This document shows positions 7,837 through 14,554 of a stretch of 22,232 nucleotides of DNA, piece after piece; position 1 is the first letter of the stretch; each line of letters opens with the position of its first letter. Position numbers and translations under genes: made by a program. This stretch comes from Pseudomonadota bacterium (GTDB lineage: Bacteria; Pseudomonadota; Alphaproteobacteria; Rhizobiales; Hyphomicrobiaceae). The stretch lies in the NCBI GenBank assembly GCA_023426855.1, contig JAEZBU010000096.1, forward strand, positions 1-22,232, in the 5' to 3' direction. The notes beneath the pieces are model-generated. The model ran no database searches. It was not told the DNA's origin and was given only the letters and a program-made list of their open reading frames with translations.

Positions 7837-9162
7837 ATGGCTCGCAAGAGTTGGGTTCTGGCCGCGACGGCGGTCATAGCTGCGCCGGTTTTGCTGTCCG
7901 CAGTGCCGGCACTGGCGCAGAACGAGCAGTTCGTCCCGAGGCTGGTCTATCGCACAGGCGCGTATGCGCCGAACGGCATTCCGTTCGCCAACGGTGCCGC
8001 CGATTATCTGACGCTTCTCAACGAACGCGACGGCGGCATCAACGGCGTCAAGATCATTATGGAAGAATGCGAAACCGGCTACGCCACCGACAAGGGCGTG
8101 GAATGCTACGAGCGTCTGAAGGGCAAGGGCCCGACCGGGGCGGCTTACTTCTCGCCGCTGTCGACCGGCATCACATTCGCGCTGACCGAGAAAGTGCCGG
8201 GCGATAAAATTCCGCTGCTGACGCTTGGTTATGGGCGTTCGGACAGCCGCAACGGTGCGGTGTTCCCGTGGAACTTCATCGCGCTCGGCAGCTATTGGAC
8301 CGCGGCCGATGTCGCCATCCAGCATGTCGCCAAGGAGCTCGGCGGGTTCGATCAGCTCAAGGGCAAGAAGATCAGCCTCGTCTATCACGACAGCCCCTAT
8401 GGCAAGGAGCCGATCCCGGCGCTGGAAGCGCGCGCCAAAAAGGACGGCTTCAATCTGAAACTGATCCCGGTCACGCATCCGGGCGTCGAGCAGAAGTCGC
8501 AATGGCTGTCGATCCGCCAGGATCGCCCGGACTACGTGCTTCTGTGGGGCTGGGGCGTGATGAACTCCACCTCGATCAAGGAAGCCGCTGCCGTTGCATA
8601 TCCGCGTGACAAGATCATTGGCGTGTGGTGGTCGGGCGCTGAGCCTGATGTCATCCCTGCGGGTGATCAGGCCAAGGGCTACAAGGCGCTCCTGTTGCAG
8701 CATCCGGCTGGCAAGTTCGGCGTGCACGCGGATATCGAGAAGCACGTGTTCGCGAAGGGCCAGGGCGTCGGCAAGGATACTTTCGCGCAGGTTCTCTACA
8801 ATCGCGGACTGATCGACTCGCTGATCGGCGCGGAGGCGATCCGCACCGCGCAGGGCAAGTTCGGCAACAAGCCGCTGACGGGCGAGCAGGTCCGCTGGGG
8901 CTTCGAAAACCTGAACCTCACCGCTGAGCGCATCAAGGAGCTGGGGTTCGAGGGCATGCTGGAGCCGATCAAGCTGTCCTGCGCTGACCATCAGGGGGCG
9001 GACAAGGCCCGCCTGCATCAGTGGGACGGTAAGGAGTGGAAGATCATCTCTGATTACTACACCGCGGACCGCTCGGTTGTGGATCCGCTGGTGAAGGACG
9101 TTTCGGAGAAGTACGCCGCTGAGAAGAACATCACACCGCGGGACTGCTCGAAAGAGAGCTGA
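7837..9162 (+). CDS. Periplasmic binding protein (type 1 fold) of the LivGHMF importer
   Basis: This 441-residue exported receptor has a signal peptide of residues 1-27 (MARKSW, a hydrophobic core, PALA before Gln). The mature part opens FVPRLVYRTGAYAPNGIPFANGAADY and continues with SLVYHDSPYGKEPIPALEARAKKDGF, the two-lobed pattern of Leu/Ile/Val-binding-protein relatives. It is clearly longer than classical LivK (about 370 residues), with an extended C-terminal part. Cys78/Cys90 and Cys382/Cys437 could form two disulfides. GGAGG at 7823-7827 stands nine bases before the ATG. Hairpin-forming sequence follows the gene. The family contains receptors for amino acids, amides and aromatic acids. 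The neighbouring acyl-CoA ligase favours a carboxylic acid ligand, which is inference. Confidence 0.9.
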   Translation: MARKSWVLAATAVIAAPVLLSAVPALAQNEQFVPRLVYRTGAYAPNGIPFANGAADYLTLLNERDGGINGVKIIMEECETGYATDKGVECYERLKGKGPTGAAYFSPLSTGITFALTEKVPGDKIPLLTLGYGRSDSRNGAVFPWNFIALGSYWTAADVAIQHVAKELGGFDQLKGKKISLVYHDSPYGKEPIPALEARAKKDGFNLKLIPVTHPGVEQKSQWLSIRQDRPDYVLLWGWGVMNSTSIKEAAAVAYPRDKIIGVWWSGAEPDVIPAGDQAKGYKALLLQHPAGKFGVHADIEKHVFAKGQGVGKDTFAQVLYNRGLIDSLIGAEAIRTAQGKFGNKPLTGEQVRWGFENLNLTAERIKELGFEGMLEPIKLSCADHQGADKARLHQWDGKEWKIISDYYTADRSVVDPLVKDVSEKYAAEKNITPRDCSKES

Positions 9163-9173
9163 TCGCGGTTTGA

Positions 9174-9249
9174 TGCCTCGCTCCTTGTGAGAGAGGCAGG
9201 GTGTCAGCGTCACGCCGGGGAACAATTGGGGGACGTTGGCGCTGACACC
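9174..9249. promoter_or_regulatory. Two inverted repeats between the binding-protein gene and livF
   Basis: The first is TGCCTC (9174-9179) with GAGGCA (9193-9198). The second is a perfect 10-bp pair, GGTGTCAGCG (9200-9209) with CGCTGACACC (9240-9249), around a 30-base interval. Neither is followed by a T-run. Stable stems directly after a binding-protein gene commonly protect the upstream mRNA and raise receptor level over the membrane subunits. That role here is inferred. Confidence 0.45.
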
Positions 9250-9287
9250 ACGCATTGCGTTTGCATAATCTCGACGGAGCCTTTGGC

Positions 9288-10133
9288 ATGAGCAGCACAA
9301 ACCTCGCCGCGAAGGCCGAATTGCAACCAGCGGCCACGATCCTCTCGGTCAACAACATCGAGGTGATCTACGACCATGTGATCCTGGTGCTGAAGGGTGT
9401 GTCGCTGAAAGTGCCGGAAGGGGGCATCGTCGCCATTCTCGGCGCCAACGGTGCGGGAAAATCGACGACGCTGAAGGCGATCTCGAACCTGCTGAAATCC
9501 GAGCGCGGTGAGGTCACCAAGGGCACGATAGCCTTCAAGGGAGAGCGTGTTGATCGGCTGACCCCGAACGATCTGGTGCGTCGCGGTTGTATCCAGGTGA
9601 TGGAGGGCCGCCACTGTTTCGGCCATCTGACGGTTGAGGAAAATCTTCTGACCGGCGCCTTCACGCGCCGTGACGGCCATGCTGCTGTCATGCAGGATCT
9701 GGAGAAGGTCTATACGTATTTTCCACGCCTCAAGCAGCGGCGCAGCAGTCAGGCCGGCTACACATCTGGCGGTGAGCAGCAGATGACCGCGATCGGCCGG
9801 GCGCTGATGTCACGGCCAAAGATGATCCTGCTCGATGAACCGTCGATGGGGCTGGCGCCGCAGATCGTCGAGGAGATCTTCTCGATCGTCGATGGCCTCA
9901 ACCGCAACGAGGGCGTGAGTTTCCTGCTGGCCGAGCAGAATACCAACATCGCGCTGCGCTATTCCACCTACGGCTACATCCTGGAGAATGGCCGCGTGGT
10001 GATGGACGGCGAGGCCCGCGATTTGCGCGAAAACGAGGACGTGAAAGAGTTCTACCTCGGGATCGGTGGCGCGGATCGCAAAAGCTTCCGCGACGGCAAA
10101 TCCTACAAGCGCCGGAAACGCTGGCTGGCGTAA
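9288..10133 (+). CDS. livF: LivF-type ATP-binding subunit of a branched-chain amino acid family ABC importer
   Basis: This 281-residue ABC ATPase is the second nucleotide-binding subunit. Walker A is GANGAGKST with Lys58, and the Q-loop region reads VMEGRHCFGHLTVEENL, as in LivF. The signature is SGGEQQ at residues 160-165, and Walker B is ILLDEPSMGLAP with Asp183. The switch position is Gln in LLAEQNTN, normal for LivF. An in-frame TTG at 9255 would extend the protein by 11 residues. ATG 9288 has CGGAG at 9275-9279 eight bases upstream and is preferred. The C-terminus carries a basic tail (SYKRRKRWLA) beyond the usual end. It is the last gene of the unit and converges with the next gene 33 bases away. 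Confidence 0.93.
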   Translation: MSSTNLAAKAELQPAATILSVNNIEVIYDHVILVLKGVSLKVPEGGIVAILGANGAGKSTTLKAISNLLKSERGEVTKGTIAFKGERVDRLTPNDLVRRGCIQVMEGRHCFGHLTVEENLLTGAFTRRDGHAAVMQDLEKVYTYFPRLKQRRSSQAGYTSGGEQQMTAIGRALMSRPKMILLDEPSMGLAPQIVEEIFSIVDGLNRNEGVSFLLAEQNTNIALRYSTYGYILENGRVVMDGEARDLRENEDVKEFYLGIGGADRKSFRDGKSYKRRKRWLA

Positions 10134-10158
10134 CGCCTGCGGACCAGCGCCTTTACGC
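10128..10158. terminator. Possible weak bidirectional hairpin at the livF / exported-protein convergence
   Basis: GCGTAA (10128-10133, including the livF stop) is complementary to TTACGC (10153-10158) with GC-rich sequence between. No T-run is present on either strand. The only support is its position between convergent stops. Confidence 0.2.
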
Positions 10159-10166
10159 GGTCATCA

Positions 10167-11162
10167 TCATTGCGGCGATCCATTGAAGAGTTTAACGGCG
10201 GCCGATGACAGCGCGCCGGTGATGATGCACGGCAGACCGATGGCAACCTGACCGGCCGCGCTGGCAACCACGCAACCAACGGCGATGGCCGTGCTGCCCC
10301 AATACGCTGCCGTCGACCACGCATTGTTCGGCTGCGGGCCCTTTCGCTTCAATTCTTCGATCGCGGCCAGGGCTTCCTTGCGGATCTTGCCGGTCTCGAA
10401 CGTTTCCGCCGCTTCGACGATTTCCTTCAGTTCCGCGCGCACGTGCTTGTCATGGCTGGACAGCCGCTGTTCGTCGCGCAGCAGATCGAGCAGACCCTTG
10501 TCGCGCGATGCGTTGTTCGCCAGCGTCCATTTGGAAATGCTGCCGACGGTCAGCTTGTTGACGTCGGCCTTGTCGCTCGACCAGCGCAGCGCGGTGACGA
10601 TGCGGCGAACCGGTTCGTGCGAACCGGTGGCGAAATAGTAGCCCCACAGCGTGTCGACCGCGGCGGGTCCGGACTCGAGCGGGAGTTCGTGCAGCAGTTT
10701 GGCCTTGCCGTGAAGGTAGCTGTCGATCAGCGTCTTGCGCGCGGGCATGCGCTCGACGAACTGGCCCATCAGATCCTTCCAATCCGGCCGGCCGGAATAG
10801 GCAATGGCCTTGATGATCGCGCTCTGGTCTTCAGGCGGCATCGGAAACATGCCGGTCACCAGCTTCTTGGCGTCTTTTGGATTGCTCGCAATCACGCCCG
10901 CCATGAAGCCGACGTAGATGCCGGACGCGTCGCTATCCCGGAACAGGCCGAGCTGGCTCATCGATTTCACCGCTTGCGGCAAGTGCTTGGGCTGCGGTTC
11001 GAGGCGATAGCTGTCGATCCATTTCAGGATCTGTTCGTGCGTGCCGAATGGTCTGCGCGGGTCACCTTGCGGTGAGGCCAGCGACGTCATCTGTGCGCTC
11101 ACCGTCGGCACGAGCACAAAGGTCAGGAGAAGGCCGAGCAGGCCAGCGTGGACAAAACGCAT
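10167..11162 (-). CDS. Exported protein of unknown function with hydrophobic C-terminal tail
   Basis: I do not recognise the family of this 331-residue protein. Residues 1-23 form a signal peptide (MRFVHAG, a Leu-rich core, TVSA before Gln). The central part, about residues 35-280, is soluble and helix-rich with no Cys. It contains EQILKWIDSYRLEPQPKHLP, SGIYVGFMAGVIASNPKDAKKL and a Lys/Glu-rich helix near KEIVEAAETFETGKIRKEALAAIEELKRKG. The last ~45 residues (AYWGSTAIAVGCVVASAAG, then AIGLPCIITGALSSAAV) look like a hairpin of two membrane helices and hold the only two Cys. The frame stays open far upstream, but that part is antisense to gdhA. ATG 11162 is chosen because it gives a normal signal peptide; ATG 11225 is possible. 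It is transcribed alone, convergent with livF and divergent from gdhA. The C-terminus suggests membrane anchoring. Confidence 0.78.
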   Translation of the reverse strand: MRFVHAGLLGLLLTFVLVPTVSAQMTSLASPQGDPRRPFGTHEQILKWIDSYRLEPQPKHLPQAVKSMSQLGLFRDSDASGIYVGFMAGVIASNPKDAKKLVTGMFPMPPEDQSAIIKAIAYSGRPDWKDLMGQFVERMPARKTLIDSYLHGKAKLLHELPLESGPAAVDTLWGYYFATGSHEPVRRIVTALRWSSDKADVNKLTVGSISKWTLANNASRDKGLLDLLRDEQRLSSHDKHVRAELKEIVEAAETFETGKIRKEALAAIEELKRKGPQPNNAWSTAAYWGSTAIAVGCVVASAAGQVAIGLPCIITGALSSAAVKLFNGSPQ

Positions 11163-11483
11163 GAACAGACGTCCCCAGGAATGCAAAGCAATTCCCGCCC
11201 CAATCGATATGCGCGCCACACGCATGGCGGCACACAACCAGCCGCTCGCGTCGATTTCATGGCAGCATCGACAACTTATTTGGCGGCCAGTGTTTTCTGG
11301 AATTGGTCGAAGTTTGGGCTGGGCTTGCCAAAAAATCGAGCAAAGCGCTTTGCGATTGCGCACTATCGATATATCTACGCCGCCGCACTGACGGTTTTTT
11401 GACCGTTTCCTTGACCAAGCACGCGTCGTGGATTGCGCCAAGCCGCCGCCCCGACACTGCGCAACCGCGATGGATGGACCGGG
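11163..11483. other. Divergent intergenic region between the exported protein and gdhA
   Basis: About 320 bases with no convincing gene. It should hold both promoters, but I find no good -35/-10 pair; isolated TTGACC boxes near 11399 and 11411 lack a partner. A perfect 14-bp palindrome at 11340-11353 is listed separately. Short open frames exist on both strands (11259-11402 plus; about 28 codons ending at 11276 minus) without a ribosome-binding site or start and are not called. Confidence 0.5.
11340..11353. promoter_or_regulatory. Perfect 14-bp palindrome upstream of gdhA (candidate operator)
   Basis: GCAAAGCGCTTTGC reads identically on both strands and lies 130 bases before the gdhA ATG, in the divergent region. 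Such a site suits a dimeric helix-turn-helix regulator. No regulator gene is adjacent, and no known consensus was recognised. Confidence 0.3.
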
Positions 11484-12830
11484 ATGTTGTTGGACGAGAA
11501 GCTGGAGCCGATATTTGCAGATGTACTCCGGCGCAATCCTGGAGAGGAAGAGTTTCATCAGTCGGTGCGCGAGGTGCTGGGCAGCCTCGGCGCCGTCATC
11601 GCCAAGACGCCGTCGTATGCGGAAGGAGCGCTGATCGAGCGGCTCTGCGAGCCGGAGCGCCAGATCATTTTCCGTGTGCCCTGGATCGACGACAACAACC
11701 GCGTCCAGATCAATCGCGGTTTTCGCGTGCAGTTCAATTCCGCGCTCGGGCCTTACAAGGGCGGTTTGCGGTTTCACCCCACGGTTTACCTGGGCACGAT
11801 CAAGTTTCTCGGCTTCGAGCAGACATTCAAGAACGCGCTGACCGGCATGCCCATCGGCGGCGGCAAGGGTGGTTCCGACTTCGATCCCAAAGGGCGGTCG
11901 GACGCGGAGATCATGCGCTTCTGCCAGTCGTTCATGACGGAGCTCTGGCGCCATCTCGGCGAATACACCGATGTCCCTGCCGGCGATATGGGCGTTGGCC
12001 AGCGCGAAATCGGTTTCATGTTCGGCCAGTACAAGCGGATCACCAATCGCTACGAGTCTGGCGTTCTCACCGGCAAGGGGCTGGCCTGGGGCGGATCGCG
12101 TGTGCGTACCGAGGCAACAGGCTACGGCGCGACCTATTTCGTTGAGCGCATGTTGCGCACGCGCGGGATGGATTTCGACGGCAAGAAGGTCGTGGTCTCC
12201 GGCACGGGCAATGTGGCCATCTACACCATGGAGAAGATCAAGGAACTCGGGGGGCGCATCATCGCCTGCTCGGATTCCAACGGTTATGTCGTAGAGGAAA
12301 GCGGCATCAACCTGGATCTCCTGAAGGACGTGAAGGAACGCCAGCGCGGACGCGTCAAGGATTATGCTGCCGCGCGTGGTGCGGGCGCGATCTATGTCGA
12401 AAAGGGCCGGGTGTGGGATGTTCCGGCGGATATCGCCATGCCGTCCGCCACACAGAACGAGCTCAACGGTCAGGATGCCAAGAAGCTCGTGAAGAACGGC
12501 GTGGTCGCGGTGGGCGAGGGCGCTAATATGCCGTCGACGCCGGATGCCGTGCGCATCTTCCAGGAAGCCAATGTGCTGTTCGGGCCGGGCAAGGCTGCGA
12601 ATGCGGGTGGCGTGGCAACCAGCGCACTGGAAATGCAGCAGAACGCGTCGCGCGATTCCTGGAGCTTCGACGCGACCGAGGAGCGGCTTGCTGCCATCAT
12701 GCGCGATATTCACGATCGCTGCGCGGAAACGGCAGAGGAATACGGCTCGCCGGGCAACTATGTTCTGGGCGCCAACATCGTCGGCTTTACGCGCGTCGCT
12801 GAAGCCATGCGCGCACTTGGGGTGATCTGA
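11484..12830 (+). CDS. gdhA: Glutamate dehydrogenase (hexameric, probably NADP-specific)
   Basis: This 448-residue cytoplasmic enzyme catalyses reductive amination of 2-oxoglutarate with ammonium to glutamate. It aligns by eye almost without gaps with E. coli GdhA (447 residues). The substrate-binding Lys92 is in GPYKGGLRFHP, the catalytic Lys128 in PIGGGKGGSDFDPKG, and DVPAGDMGVG, TGKGLAWGGS and TEATGYG follow. The Rossmann loop is SGTGNVA with Gly240 and Gly242, and the C-terminal block is PGKAANAGGVATS. The start at ATG 11484 matches the E. coli N-terminus. An in-frame TTG at 11433 would add 17 unrelated residues. The ribosome-binding site is poor. Length and motifs fit the small biosynthetic NADP type, though cofactor preference is inferred from family. 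Confidence 0.95.
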   Translation: MLLDEKLEPIFADVLRRNPGEEEFHQSVREVLGSLGAVIAKTPSYAEGALIERLCEPERQIIFRVPWIDDNNRVQINRGFRVQFNSALGPYKGGLRFHPTVYLGTIKFLGFEQTFKNALTGMPIGGGKGGSDFDPKGRSDAEIMRFCQSFMTELWRHLGEYTDVPAGDMGVGQREIGFMFGQYKRITNRYESGVLTGKGLAWGGSRVRTEATGYGATYFVERMLRTRGMDFDGKKVVVSGTGNVAIYTMEKIKELGGRIIACSDSNGYVVEESGINLDLLKDVKERQRGRVKDYAAARGAGAIYVEKGRVWDVPADIAMPSATQNELNGQDAKKLVKNGVVAVGEGANMPSTPDAVRIFQEANVLFGPGKAANAGGVATSALEMQQNASRDSWSFDATEERLAAIMRDIHDRCAETAEEYGSPGNYVLGANIVGFTRVAEAMRALGVI

Positions 12831-12836
12831 GACTGT

Positions 12837-12898
12837 CCTGATATGGGTTTCCGGGCGTTGGCGCTTGATGAGCGCTGCGCTCCGGTCTCCCGATCAGG
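12837..12898. terminator. Possible structured terminator region between gdhA and the methyltransferase gene
   Basis: CCTGAT (12837-12842) pairs with ATCAGG (12893-12898). Inside, GCGCT (12861-12865) and AGCGC (12871-12875) form a 5-bp hairpin with a five-base loop. The region lies between two convergent stops. There is no clear T-run, so intrinsic termination is uncertain. Confidence 0.35.
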
Positions 12899-12906
12899 GC
12901 CTCAAA

Positions 12907-13617
12907 TCAAGGTCGGCGAAAGCTGACAACCTGACCTGCCGAGGCCGTGGCATCGTAGGCAAAACCCAGTCGATGAATGTTGCCGAAGATGTCCTGCATA
13001 CCTGACAGGCCGTACGCCTGCGGGTGCAGTTCGATGATGAGTTTCTCGATTGTGCCCAGCGTTGCCGCCTGGAAGAGTTCCAGCTCGCCGCCTTCGATGT
13101 CGATCACCAGCACTTTCGGCGCATAGCGATTGATAATGTCGGCAAGGTCGACCGTTTTGACCTCGACGATGGAGGTCGGCGGCGCGCCTTCCGGCGAGAG
13201 GGAACTCGTCGGCACCTGCGCGCGACAATAGAATTTGACGCTTGGTGTGGCCGGATTCGGCAGCACCACCGCATTTATGACGGTGACATCGGTCACACCG
13301 TTCAACGCATGCACGCGTTGGATGTACGGGATGAGCAGTGGGTTCGCCTCAACGGCGATGATCGCGCCCGCGCGCGTATGCTTGCGCACGAAAGTCGAGA
13401 TGAAGCCGAGGCATGCGCCCAGTTCCAGCACCACTTCTCCGGGCGTAATCAGCTTGCGGACCGCCTCGCGTTCAGGCTGTTCGAACGTCCGTTTTGCTAG
13501 CAGGCGTTCCAGATCGACGGTCATGATCGATCGGTCTATCGGCAGACGAACGCTCGCGATCGTGGCTTGTCCAATTGCCCGATTGCCAAGCACCAACAGG
13601 TCACGCACTGGTTGCAT
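12907..13617 (-). CDS. FkbM-family SAM-dependent methyltransferase
   Basis: This 236-residue protein has the class I methyltransferase fold. The SAM-binding strand-loop is VVLELGACLGFIS (Glu65, Gly67, Gly71), the acidic end of strand two is AVEANP (Glu90), and the FkbM-type block VIDIEGGELELF holds Asp173 and Glu175. Family members commonly O-methylate sugars of glycans or polyketides, which fits the glycosyltransferase immediately upstream. Its ATG follows that gene's TGA with no base between, so translation is probably coupled. The start gives about 55 residues before motif I; ATG at residue 32 would be shorter, but the upstream abutment supports the longer form. The acceptor is unknown; surface polysaccharide or a glycosylated protein is inference. 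Confidence 0.88.
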   Translation of the reverse strand: MQPVRDLLVLGNRAIGQATIASVRLPIDRSIMTVDLERLLAKRTFEQPEREAVRKLITPGEVVLELGACLGFISTFVRKHTRAGAIIAVEANPLLIPYIQRVHALNGVTDVTVINAVVLPNPATPSVKFYCRAQVPTSSLSPEGAPPTSIVEVKTVDLADIINRYAPKVLVIDIEGGELELFQAATLGTIEKLIIELHPQAYGLSGMQDIFGNIHRLGFAYDATASAGQVVSFRRP

Positions 13618-14478
13618 TCAAGACGTTCCGAAATAGCGGCCTTCAATGTATCCGACGGCTCGCCCAAAATGCTGCGCCGAACGATCGGACTCGAATTTGG
13701 CGAGCGCGATAATGCCTTTGACGGCCTGTTCCAAGGCCGCGCCAGCGAAGCTGAATTTGACGCCGTGCTTGCGGCTGAAGTAAGCGCGAGATCGACCGTA
13801 GTGCCGGTACTTCATAAATTTCTGGCGTGCCGAGAGCTTCGCACCAGTGCCCGGCTGATGGAACAGTTTCGCACTGGCAACACGCACCAGTTGCCCGCGT
13901 TCGGCGAAGCGACGGCTGAGATCTTCGTCTTCGAAATAGAGGAAGAAGCCTTCGTCAAATCCGCCGATGTCATCGAAGTCGCGCTTGCGGCAGAGCAGGC
14001 CCGCGCCGCTGAGGAACTCGCCCCTGGCGCAGTCGATCACGACGTCATGCAGGGCGTCACCGTGAGCTGCAGAAATCTCGGAATTTTTGAACTGGTGTGG
14101 ACCGACGGCAGATATGCCCGGATTGGCAGCCAAGGTATCGACCATCGCTTCGAGCGCGCTTGATGCAAGCTGCGCATCGGGATTCAGGAACAGCAGAAAT
14201 TCAGAAGTCGCTATTTGGGCGCCTTGATTGCAGGCGGTTCCGAAGCCCTTGTTCTTGTGGTTCCTGACAACCTTGCAATTCAACCTTTCGCCGGCCAGCA
14301 CCGATCCGTCTGTGCTGGCATTGTCGACGAGAATCCATTCAGCGGCATCACGGGCGGACTGAAACGCCTGCTGAAGGCAGTGGGCACTATTGAAGCTGAC
14401 GACGATCACGCTCACGGGCAGCTTCGCCATCCCGATGCTCTCGGTTGCAGAGTGATCAGGATGGCGCGCAGCAGTCAT
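13618..14478 (-). CDS. Family 2 glycosyltransferase (WbbL/rhamnosyltransferase-like)
   Basis: This 286-residue GT-A enzyme would transfer a sugar from a nucleotide donor. The nucleotide-binding strand is VSVIVVSFNS (about residues 22-31), followed by VDNASTDGS with Asp52 and Asp57, and the metal-binding region is FLNPDAQ with Asp101. The block FLSGAGLLCRKRDFDDIGGFDEGFFLYFEDEDLSRR (written here by its ends: Phe155 to Arg190) carries the likely catalytic acidic cluster Glu183-Asp186. No membrane segment is evident. ATG 14478 has a poor ribosome-binding site. ATG 14430 (MAKLPVSV) with GAGAG seven bases before it is a reasonable alternative and would match the family N-terminus. It forms a two-gene unit with the methyltransferase. 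The role in decorating a surface glycan is inferred. Confidence 0.88.
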   Translation of the reverse strand: MTAARHPDHSATESIGMAKLPVSVIVVSFNSAHCLQQAFQSARDAAEWILVDNASTDGSVLAGERLNCKVVRNHKNKGFGTACNQGAQIATSEFLLFLNPDAQLASSALEAMVDTLAANPGISAVGPHQFKNSEISAAHGDALHDVVIDCARGEFLSGAGLLCRKRDFDDIGGFDEGFFLYFEDEDLSRRFAERGQLVRVASAKLFHQPGTGAKLSARQKFMKYRHYGRSRAYFSRKHGVKFSFAGAALEQAVKGIIALAKFESDRSAQHFGRAVGYIEGRYFGTS

Positions 14479-14492
14479 CTCACCAACCGTGA

Positions 14493-14554
14493 GCCTCGCA
14501 GCGAGGCCGATTACGACGTCGGCTTCCCGTTAGCGCATTGTCGCTAGGCTGTCA
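14493..14554 (-). promoter_or_regulatory. Short intergenic segment with several small hairpins downstream of malic enzyme
   Basis: On the minus strand, after the malic enzyme stop, GCCTCGC (14493-14499) faces GCGAGGC (14501-14507), and GCCGA/TCGGC and TAGCG/CGCTA stems lie beside it. None is followed by a T-run. The segment could attenuate or terminate transcription before the glycosyltransferase gene; evidence is weak. Confidence 0.2.

Noticed and set aside
11276..11362. 28-codon minus-strand frame ending FDQFQKTLAAK then TAA, resembling a gene end
   Set aside because: It is preceded by an in-frame TAG and has no start codon; it might be a gene remnant but is too short to support.
11259..11402. 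47-codon plus-strand open frame starting ATG GCA GCA in the gdhA upstream region
   Set aside because: No ribosome-binding site, no recognisable domain, and it covers the palindrome; chance is likely, although the residues look protein-like.
11163..12713. N-terminal extension of the exported protein's minus-strand frame, open for over 500 codons
   Set aside because: The extension is antisense to gdhA and would bury the signal peptide inside the protein.
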